Shown one piece after another: positions 1 to 5,331 of a DNA stretch of 6,623 nt; within the stretch, counting starts at the first letter, position 1; each line of letters begins with the position of its first letter. The position numbers and the translations under genes were made by a program. This stretch comes from Acetobacteraceae bacterium (GTDB lineage: Bacteria; Pseudomonadota; Alphaproteobacteria; Acetobacterales; Acetobacteraceae), in contig PLSZ01000158.1 of NCBI GenBank assembly GCA_003164305.1, positions 11,313 through 17,935 on the forward strand. Reading direction: 5' to 3'. The notes beneath the pieces are model-generated. The model did not search any database. It saw only the letters and a program-made list of their open reading frames with translations, and was not told the origin of the DNA.

Positions 1-1029
1 CTGATGCCTTCGCCAAATTTAATCGCCAGTTCACTGGCGCGACGGACGTCGGATGCGACAATCTGCGTCATGGGCAACTCGATCGCGCTGTACAATCCTC
101 CGACGCGGGTGGCGGAAGAATTCGCCATGCTGGACGTGATTTCGGGCGGCCGGTTGATCGCGGGGTTTCCGGTCGGCACGCCGATGGACGATTGTTTCGC
201 TTACGGCCAGAACCCGAGCCAGTTGCGGGACCGGTATCTTGAGGCGCACGACCTGATCATCCGCGCCTGGACCGATAAGGAGACGTTCGCGTTCAATGGG
301 CGGTACAATCAGCAACGTTACGTCAACGTCTGGCCGCGGCCGATCCAGCAACCGCATCCGCCGATCTGGATTCCCGGCGGCGGGTCGGTCGAGACGTGGC
401 ATTGGTGCGCCGAGATGGACTACGTCTACTGCTATCTTTCGTACTACGGTCACAAGGCCGGACAGGCGACGATGGATGGGTACTGGGCTGAAATGGACCG
501 GCTCGGCAAGGACCGCAATCCGTACCGCGCCGCCTTCGCGCAGACCATCGCGGTGGCGGAAAGCCGTGATCAGGCCATGGATATCTACACCGAGGCGGCG
601 GAGTATTTCTTCGGCCGCTGCCTGCATTTCGATCCGCGGTTCGCGGCGCCTCCCGGTTATTCCACGGAGGCGACGCAGCGTTCCGGCCTGAGCAGCCAGG
701 TCAGCGCCGCCGCTTTGCGCACCGTCGCGCGGCCGACGGAGATGAAGGATCTTGTCGATGCCGGCTATATCGTTATTGGATCGCCCAGTCAGGTGACGGA
801 ACAAATGATCGAATTGTCGAAAAGCCTGAACGTCGGCAACCTGATGCTTTTGATGCAGTTCGGCAACATGAGCAAGGACCTGACCCGCTACAACAGCAAG
901 TTGTTCGCGGAAAAGGTCATGCCGGAACTGAAGAAGTTCTATGGCGAGTGGGAGCATCGCTGGTGGCCGCGACCGATGGACACCACGCTGCGCGCCGATA
1001 TCCCCGCCTACGCACCGGCCGCGGAGTAA
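1..1029 (+). CDS. LLM class flavin-dependent monooxygenase, 5' partial
   Basis: This is the C-terminal part (342 visible codons, stop TAA at 1027-1029) of a bacterial-luciferase-like (PF00296) TIM-barrel oxidoreductase, a family that uses reduced FMN and oxygen to monooxygenate organic substrates in the cytoplasm. The frame is open at base 1 and the first residues, LMPSPNL followed by ARRT, match an internal family motif rather than an N-terminus, so the ATG at position 4 is not the start; roughly 50-70 residues are probably missing. Visible family landmarks are the segment GNSIALYNPP, then RVAEEFAMLDVISGGRL with GFPVG (near residues 25-59), a GRYNQQRYVNVWPRP segment with PPIWIPGGG (near residues 99-127), and a C-terminal GSPSQV block followed by LMQFGNM. 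The tail is rich in aromatic residues (EWEHRWWPRP). It is the first visible gene of a tight plus-strand operon with the RidA and P450 genes. The family is clear; the substrate is unknown, and its reductase partner is not in the window. Confidence 0.9.
   Translation: MMPSPNLIASSLARRTSDATICVMGNSIALYNPPTRVAEEFAMLDVISGGRLIAGFPVGTPMDDCFAYGQNPSQLRDRYLEAHDLIIRAWTDKETFAFNGRYNQQRYVNVWPRPIQQPHPPIWIPGGGSVETWHWCAEMDYVYCYLSYYGHKAGQATMDGYWAEMDRLGKDRNPYRAAFAQTIAVAESRDQAMDIYTEAAEYFFGRCLHFDPRFAAPPGYSTEATQRSGLSSQVSAAALRTVARPTEMKDLVDAGYIVIGSPSQVTEQMIELSKSLNVGNLMLLMQFGNMSKDLTRYNSKLFAEKVMPELKKFYGEWEHRWWPRPMDTTLRADIPAYAPAAE
1023..1026 (+). promoter_or_regulatory. Ribosome binding site of the RidA-family gene
   Basis: GGAG lies 8 bases before the ATG at 1035 and is immediately followed by the TAA stop of the monooxygenase gene. 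It supports the 1035 start over an in-frame start at 948, which would add 29 poorly conserved Arg-rich residues lying inside the monooxygenase gene. The placement implies coupling between termination of the upstream gene and initiation of this one. Confidence 0.7.
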
Positions 1030-1034
1030 ACGTC

Positions 1035-1433
1035 ATGCCCCGTCAACAGGTCGTTTCGGACCGGATCGGCAAACCCAGTGGCCACTTCGCTCAGGCGAAC
1101 ATGATCGAGGCGAAGGGGCGGTTCGTGTTCATTTCGGGCATGACCTCAAAACGCGCCGACGGCACGATCGCCGGGGTGGGAGACATCGAGGCGCAGACAC
1201 GGCAAATGTGCGAAAACGTTAAAGCCGCGGTCGAGGCGGCGGGCGGCACGATGGCCGATATTTGCCGGGTCGATGTCTACGTGAAGGACATGAGCGGCTT
1301 CGACATCATCCACCGCGTGCGGCGCGAATTCTTCCCGAACCCGCCGCCGGCCTCGACGATGGTCGCGGTCAGCGGCTTCACGCACCCTGATTACCTGATC
1401 GAAATGGCCGCCATCGCGGTGATCCCCGACTGA
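1035..1433 (+). CDS. RidA/YjgF/YER057c/UK114 family protein, Arg-lacking variant
   Basis: A complete 132-residue protein of usual Rid length, a family of small trimeric cytosolic proteins. Canonical RidA hydrolyses reactive enamines/imines to ketones; relatives such as RutC and 2-aminomuconate deaminase serve catabolic pathways. Family features visible are FISGMTS near residues 32-38, the IEAQTRQMCENVKAAVEAAGG helix near 51-71, VDVYVKDM at 79-86, FFPNPPPAS at 99-107 and IEMAAIAV at 122-129. Compared with E. coli RidA (from memory of that sequence), the substrate-carboxylate-binding Arg105 is replaced by Ser107 (codon 1353-1355), while Glu120 is kept as Glu123. Loss of the Arg is typical of Rid subfamilies whose function is not imine deamination or is unknown. 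It sits 5 bases after the monooxygenase stop and overlaps the P450 start by 1 base, so it is probably co-translated with both and may process or protect an intermediate of the same pathway. Confidence 0.92.
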   Translation: MPRQQVVSDRIGKPSGHFAQANMIEAKGRFVFISGMTSKRADGTIAGVGDIEAQTRQMCENVKAAVEAAGGTMADICRVDVYVKDMSGFDIIHRVRREFFPNPPPASTMVAVSGFTHPDYLIEMAAIAVIPD

Positions 1434-2803
1434 TGGACACGCTGCCTCCCGCGTTGTTTGTTCCGCCGGTGCCAGCGCCACCGGCGGCGCCGTTGCCGAT
1501 GCGCGCGTTTCTGCGCGCGATCCGGGAGAACGCGCTGGGGATCTGGCCCGAGGCGGCGTACCACGAGGACCGCATGGTCCGGCAATTTCTGGGCCGCAAG
1601 AATGTCCTGCTGAACGCGCCCGACGCGATCCATCATGTGCTGGTCGACAACCATGCGAATTATCGCCGCTCCCCCGCGTCGATCCGCATCCTGCGGCCGA
1701 TCACCGGGAACGGATTGCTGCTGAGCATGGGGGAGACCTGGCGGCTGCAACGGCGCACGGTCGCTCCCGCTTTGGGGCCGCGGGTGATTCCGTTACTGTC
1801 CGGGCACATCATGCAATCGACGCGGGAGGCATTGGACGGGCTGGAGCAGCAGGCGGCGCGACCAGTGGATATGCTGACTTTCGTGCAAACGCTGGCGCTG
1901 GATATCGCCGGGCGCTCGATGTTCTCGTTGGAGACACGGGAGTACGGCGCGGCGATGCGGCGGATGCTGACGGAGTTTGGCGAGCATCTGGCGCGGCCGC
2001 ATTTGCTCGACATGCTGTTGCCGCCGTCGGTTCCGACCTTGCGGGACTGGCGCCGCGCGCGGTTCAGCAAGCGCTGGATGCGGCTGATCGAAACGATGAT
2101 GCATCAACGCGCCGGCGCGCCGAAACCGGACGATACGCCACGCGATTTGTTCGATCTGCTGACCGCGGCGCGGGATCCGGAGACCGGGACCGGATTTTCA
2201 ACGAATGAGTTGCGCGATCAGGTGGCCACGCTGATCCTCGCCGGCCATGAAACGACCGCGGTGACGTTGTTCTGGGCATGCATGTTGCTGGCGCGGGCGG
2301 AGGGCATTCAGGACTGGATGGCGGAGGAACTGCGCGGCGTCGATCTGACGGAGGAAAACGTCCAGGCCAGGCTGACCCGCACCCGGGCCGTGGTGAACGA
2401 AACGCTGCGGCTGTTTCCCGCCGCGTTCGTTCTGGTGCGGGAGAGCATCCTGGCGGATCGGATCGGCGATCTGGACCTGCCGCGGCGGAGTCTGGTGATG
2501 ATCGCGCCCTGGGTCGTGCATCGTCATCACGCGTTCTGGACCGATCCCGGGGCGTTCAATCCGGCGCGGTTCATGCCGGACGCGCCCCCTGCGCCGCGGT
2601 TCGCCTTCATGCCGTTTGGCGCCGGTCCGCGGATTTGTGTCGGCGCGCAATTCGCCATGGCGGAGGCGGTGCTGGTGCTGGCATCGCTGGTGCGGCGGTT
2701 CCGGATCACGCTGGACGATCCCCGGCCGGTGATGCCGGTCGCGATCGTGACCACGCAGCCGGATCACGCGCCAATGTTCAACCTGACACCGCGAATCGCC
2801 TGA
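1433..2803 (+). CDS. Cytochrome P450 monooxygenase
   Basis: A complete 456-residue haem-thiolate monooxygenase of normal bacterial P450 length. All diagnostic motifs are present in order: C-helix WRLQR (Trp103, Arg107), I-helix oxygen-activation motif AGHETT (270-275), K-helix ETLR (ExxR, Glu323 and Arg326), FNPARF (375-380, the PERF-like region) and the haem-binding loop FGAGPRICVG (395-404) with Cys402 as the predicted iron ligand. There is no signal peptide or membrane anchor; the first 22 residues are Pro/Ala-rich. The start ATG shares its A with the RidA TGA stop (TGATG at 1431-1435) and has only a weak GGTG-like site upstream, so translational coupling is likely. The general style (AGHETT, long I-helix, WxxxR) resembles soluble self-standing P450s of the CYP4/CYP102-like clan, but no reductase or ferredoxin is fused or adjacent, so electron donors come from elsewhere. 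Its substrate is unknown; hydroxylation or epoxidation in the same pathway as the flavin monooxygenase is the likely role. Confidence 0.95.
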   Translation: MDTLPPALFVPPVPAPPAAPLPMRAFLRAIRENALGIWPEAAYHEDRMVRQFLGRKNVLLNAPDAIHHVLVDNHANYRRSPASIRILRPITGNGLLLSMGETWRLQRRTVAPALGPRVIPLLSGHIMQSTREALDGLEQQAARPVDMLTFVQTLALDIAGRSMFSLETREYGAAMRRMLTEFGEHLARPHLLDMLLPPSVPTLRDWRRARFSKRWMRLIETMMHQRAGAPKPDDTPRDLFDLLTAARDPETGTGFSTNELRDQVATLILAGHETTAVTLFWACMLLARAEGIQDWMAEELRGVDLTEENVQARLTRTRAVVNETLRLFPAAFVLVRESILADRIGDLDLPRRSLVMIAPWVVHRHHAFWTDPGAFNPARFMPDAPPAPRFAFMPFGAGPRICVGAQFAMAEAVLVLASLVRRFRITLDDPRPVMPVAIVTTQPDHAPMFNLTPRIA

Positions 2804-2806
2804 CGA

Positions 2807-4105
2807 TCAAGCCTGAGTCGTTGGGGCGGGAGAACGCGCGGGGGCCGCGACTCCGGGACGGCCGCGAGAGGATGCGACCTCGGCGGCGATGCCGAACCGA
2901 ACCATGTAGGGGCGGAACCGCTCGCGCTCGGTCGCTTCATCCAGGCCGTGGTCCTTGAACGCGTAATGGCGGGGACCGTAACCGCCGTTGGGCTTCGCAT
3001 CGACGTATTGCTCGATCGACGTGGCCGCCGCGTCCGGCAGAGTCATGCCGAAATGGCGATAGACACCTTCCACCGTGGCGACCGGATCGCTGATCAGGTC
3101 CATATGGTGGACGTGGCACACCGGCTCCGGCAAGCCGGCGTCGTCGCCGGCGTGCATCATCCGCTCGGCGCCGGCGAGCCACCGCGCGCTTTCGTCGCGG
3201 CCGATCGTCGCCGGGTCGAGCGAACGGGTAAAAGGGCGCCGCAACACCTCCGTCAGATGCGCGACCGACAGCAGCACCTTGACCGGATCGCGATGCACGA
3301 AGATCAGGCGGGCATCGGGGTAGACGGCCCGGATCGCGTTCAGCGCGAACACATGCTCCGGGCATTTCAGCACCCAGCGGGCGTGGCCGGTTTGGCGTTG
3401 CATGTCCTGATATTGCAGATGGCGCAGGAACCGCTGGTGGAACTGGTAGGCGGGCAGATGCCGGCGCACATCGTTGTCGAGCCAGTGCCGATATGTCGGG
3501 ACATAGTAATTCGTATCGAAACGAAGGCTGCGGAACACATGCGCGGTGATTTCGCTGCATTCCTGCGGAGAGGTCGCCTCCAGCGGATGCAAAGCGCGGA
3601 ATTCGGGGGCCAGCCGCTCGAACATTTTCAGTTGCTTCGCGACATGTTCCGCGCGGCGGTCGGGACCTTTGGGGTCGGACCAGGGAAAAATCGTTTCCCA
3701 GACGAGGGGGGCGCGATTGGCGCTGTCGGTCATCATCAACCGGTGCAGAAACGTCGTGCCGCTTCGGGGCAGCCCGGTGATGAAGATCGGTCGGTCGATT
3801 TTCTGGGCCGCGATTTCCGGGCGGCGCGCTTCCTCGGCCTGGAAACGCAGGAGATTCGACAGGAAGCGCGACACGTCCCATTGCGTGGCGAGCCTGCCCA
3901 CGAGGCTCAGATTCGCGTCCGGCGCCGTAAAGGCCGTCAACAGGCGCTGCAACGGCTCCATGAAGTTGGCGTCGCCGAAGTCGGTCAGCCCGGTTTCTCT
4001 CCGGGCTCGGGCGATCAGATCCTCGGCTCGCAACGGACGGCGCAAGATGCCCGCCATATCCGCGACCGTGTCCGCGATTCGTAGCGACGTCGATGTGATC
4101 GACAC
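2807..4105 (-). CDS. PAPS-dependent sulfotransferase family protein
   Basis: A 432-residue protein of the Sulfotransfer_3-type (PF13469) family, whose members transfer sulfate from PAPS to hydroxyl or amine groups. The 5'-phosphosulfate loop is FITGLPRSGTTFLHRLM (residues 108-124), the WVLKCPEH segment (244-251) is followed by YPDARLIFVHRDPVKVLLSV (262-281), which is the 3'-phosphate-binding region, and the C-terminal block KDHGLD...RFRPYMVRFGI (384-406) is typical. Residues from about 411 form an Ala/Pro/Ser-rich tail without visible fold. Translation begins at GTG (4103-4105): there is no ATG in frame upstream before a stop at 4232-4234, and a GAGGG site lies 4 bases before it. The gene lies 158 bases downstream of the cyclase and ends 3 bases from the P450 stop on the opposite strand. 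Whether it joins the cyclase transcript or has its own promoter is not decided by the sequence. The acceptor could be a small hydroxylated metabolite; this is inference. Confidence 0.88.
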   Translation of the reverse strand: MSITSTSLRIADTVADMAGILRRPLRAEDLIARARRETGLTDFGDANFMEPLQRLLTAFTAPDANLSLVGRLATQWDVSRFLSNLLRFQAEEARRPEIAAQKIDRPIFITGLPRSGTTFLHRLMMTDSANRAPLVWETIFPWSDPKGPDRRAEHVAKQLKMFERLAPEFRALHPLEATSPQECSEITAHVFRSLRFDTNYYVPTYRHWLDNDVRRHLPAYQFHQRFLRHLQYQDMQRQTGHARWVLKCPEHVFALNAIRAVYPDARLIFVHRDPVKVLLSVAHLTEVLRRPFTRSLDPATIGRDESARWLAGAERMMHAGDDAGLPEPVCHVHHMDLISDPVATVEGVYRHFGMTLPDAAATSIEQYVDAKPNGGYGPRHYAFKDHGLDEATERERFRPYMVRFGIAAEVASSRGRPGVAAPARSPAPTTQA

Positions 4106-4109
4106 GAGG

Positions 4110-4114
4110 CCCTC
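4110..4114 (-). promoter_or_regulatory. Ribosome binding site of the sulfotransferase GTG start
   Basis: On the minus strand GAGGG ends 4 bases before the GTG at 4103-4105. It decides the start, because the reading frame stays open upstream to 4234 without an ATG and the next Met is at residue 18. The spacing is slightly short but workable. Confidence 0.5.
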
Positions 4115-4143
4115 ACCAATGCCGTCGTAACCATATGAGTCGT

Positions 4144-4195
4144 CATGGCGGGAATGAAAGCGCCAAACCCATCGGCCTAACGCAGTTCCGCCATG
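4144..4195. repeat. Imperfect inverted repeat with 10-base arms
   Basis: The left arm CATGGCGGGAA (4144-4154) pairs with the right arm TTCCGCCATG (4186-4195) over ten base pairs with one bulged G in the left arm; the arms are separated by 31 bases. It lies 39 to 90 bases upstream of the sulfotransferase GTG. There is no U-tract, so it is not a standard terminator. It might be an operator-like site, an mRNA stem, or a degenerate intergenic repeat of the kind scattered in alphaproteobacterial genomes. It could also be chance in GC-rich DNA. Confidence 0.35.
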
Positions 4196-4241
4196 CGCGT
4201 TCCAATCGCAGGGGCATGTAACAGGCTTATGTCAGTGGAGG

Positions 4242-4253
4242 GGCGCGCGCGCC
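4242..4253. repeat. Perfect 12-base palindrome of alternating G and C
   Basis: GGCGCGCGCGCC is self-complementary over all 12 bases and begins 11 bases beyond the cyclase stop codon. It is a strongly stacked GC element with an alternating purine-pyrimidine core. There is no loop or U-tract, so a terminator role is doubtful. Confidence 0.4.
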
Positions 4254-4263
4254 TGTCGGTTGG

Positions 4264-5316
4264 TCAGACCGTGGCGACCGGCGTGGCCGGCGATCCGACC
4301 GCGCCGGGCAGGCGCAAGGGCGGGCCGGTGAACAGGAAACGGTTGCGGCCGTGCGCGCGCAACCAGTCCGCCAACTCGGTCAGGTAGAACATTTCCCCCA
4401 GGTAACAGCCGAGTTTGAACAGGCAATGCGCATGCAAGGGCAAGGTCGCGCAAAAGTCATCCAAACAGGGGCGCGCCGGAGTGGCCTCCACGGCGAAATT
4501 GTCGGATATCAAAGCCACCGCGCCACTGTCGGTCACCCATTGCAACAATCGCGGGTCGCGTCCGTCCAGCGCGCAGGCGGAGGCGAACAGTTTGTCGCGG
4601 TCCGGTTGTTGTTTCATTTCCAGCAGCATTTCCGCGAACCCGGTACGGAACAGCACGAAATCGCCCGATTCGACGACGATTTTGTCCTTTTCCATGATCG
4701 TCACCAGATCGTCATAACTGACGACGCGGCCCGAGCGGCCGTGATGCGCCTCCAGGTCGATCATCACGCCCCTGCCCTGCATGCAGGTCTCGGCCATGTT
4801 CTGCACGCCCAGATGCCGGGCGCCGGTCGGCTGGTCGCAGGGAGTCATGTCGCCTTTGGCGTCGTAGTACGCTGGCCCGACGATGTCCCGCCCAGCGCGG
4901 TAGCCGTTGTAGAACACGTCCTCCGCGTGGCCGTCGCCGTCGGCGTCGAACATCTGGCCGACATGCGCCAGGCTGTCCCATTGGGTCGAGTATTGCAACG
5001 TCAGGATCACCTGATCGTCGCACACGATATCGGTCGCGGTCGGATCGTCGCAGCGCAACGGATAGTTCATGTTGGGTTTGTCGCCGCGCATGGTCGGGCG
5101 CAGCACCGGCGGCACGCGTCTGGGCGACAGCACCGCGCCGCCGGGATAATCCAGCGGCAGCGACAGGCAAAAGGTCTTGCCGGTCTTCACCTCGGCGATG
5201 CCTTGCAGCACCTTCTCAGGCGTCAGCAGGTTGAGCCTTCCCTTCTCGTCGTCGGGACCGAAATCGCCCCAGGTCGAGCCGTCCGGCCGCCGTGTCCAGC
5301 GAGGGTTATCCGCCAT
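4264..5316 (-). CDS. Cyclase family (KynB/isatin hydrolase-like) metal-dependent hydrolase
   Basis: A complete 350-residue member of the cyclase superfamily (PF04199), longer than KynB (about 210 residues) and in the range of the large 'cyclase family protein' group. Known relatives hydrolyse N-formylkynurenine or open the isatin ring using divalent metals. The HxGTHxDxPxH signature appears as QYSTQWDSLAH (108-118): Asp114 and His118 are kept, but the two first metal-binding His positions are Gln108 and Gln112. An Asp-rich FDADGDGHAED segment (123-133) leads into YNGYRAG (136-142). Other family features are RGVMIDLEAHHG (182-193), ESGDFVLFRTGF (216-227), PLHAHCLFKLGCYLGE (293-308) with His295 and Glu308, and the ending PLRLPGAVGSP (333-343). 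No signal peptide is visible, so it is cytoplasmic. The start has a strong AAAGGAG 6 bases upstream. It follows the MFS gene by 15 bases, pointing to one transcript and to hydrolysis of an imported compound or its oxidised product. Substrate unknown. Confidence 0.9.
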   Translation of the reverse strand: MADNPRWTRRPDGSTWGDFGPDDEKGRLNLLTPEKVLQGIAEVKTGKTFCLSLPLDYPGGAVLSPRRVPPVLRPTMRGDKPNMNYPLRCDDPTATDIVCDDQVILTLQYSTQWDSLAHVGQMFDADGDGHAEDVFYNGYRAGRDIVGPAYYDAKGDMTPCDQPTGARHLGVQNMAETCMQGRGVMIDLEAHHGRSGRVVSYDDLVTIMEKDKIVVESGDFVLFRTGFAEMLLEMKQQPDRDKLFASACALDGRDPRLLQWVTDSGAVALISDNFAVEATPARPCLDDFCATLPLHAHCLFKLGCYLGEMFYLTELADWLRAHGRNRFLFTGPPLRLPGAVGSPATPVATV

Positions 5317-5322
5317 GGTTCG

Positions 5323-5329
5323 CTCCTTT
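5323..5329 (-). promoter_or_regulatory. Strong ribosome binding site of the cyclase gene
   Basis: On the minus strand AAAGGAG lies 6 bases before the ATG at 5314-5316, inside the 15-base gap after the MFS stop codon. It is the best Shine-Dalgarno match in the window and fixes the cyclase start. Confidence 0.8.
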
Positions 5330-5331
5330 GG

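Larger units (their letters stand above)
4106..4263. other. 158-base intergenic gap between cyclase and sulfotransferase genes
   Basis: This is the only non-coding stretch of any size in the window. It holds an imperfect inverted repeat (4144-4195) and a 12-base GC palindrome (4242-4253), but no clear intrinsic terminator with a U-tract and no convincing sigma-70 promoter on the minus strand. It is long enough to hold a promoter or processing site for the sulfotransferase gene. No RNA gene was recognised. Confidence 0.6.

Noticed and set aside
31..957. A 308-codon minus-strand open frame opposite the flavin monooxygenase.
   Set aside because: Arg/His-rich translation without motifs; the plus strand encodes a recognisable luciferase-like domain through the same region.
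948..1034. An N-terminal extension of the RidA-family protein beginning at 948.
   Set aside because: It would overlap the monooxygenase gene by 82 bases and add residues foreign to the family; the ATG at 1035 has a good ribosome site and gives the normal length.
2948..4084. A 378-codon open frame antisense to the sulfotransferase gene.
   Set aside because: Low-information His/Arg/Gln-rich sequence that mirrors the sulfotransferase codons; the minus strand carries the full PAPS-binding motifs.
4120..4170. A sigma-70 promoter for the sulfotransferase on the minus strand (TATGGT-like -10 near 4129-4134).
   Set aside because: No -35 element at acceptable spacing matches more than about half of the consensus, so it is not distinguishable from chance.
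4242..4253. The GC palindrome as an intrinsic terminator for the cyclase gene.
   Set aside because: It has no loop and no U-tract follows on the minus strand.
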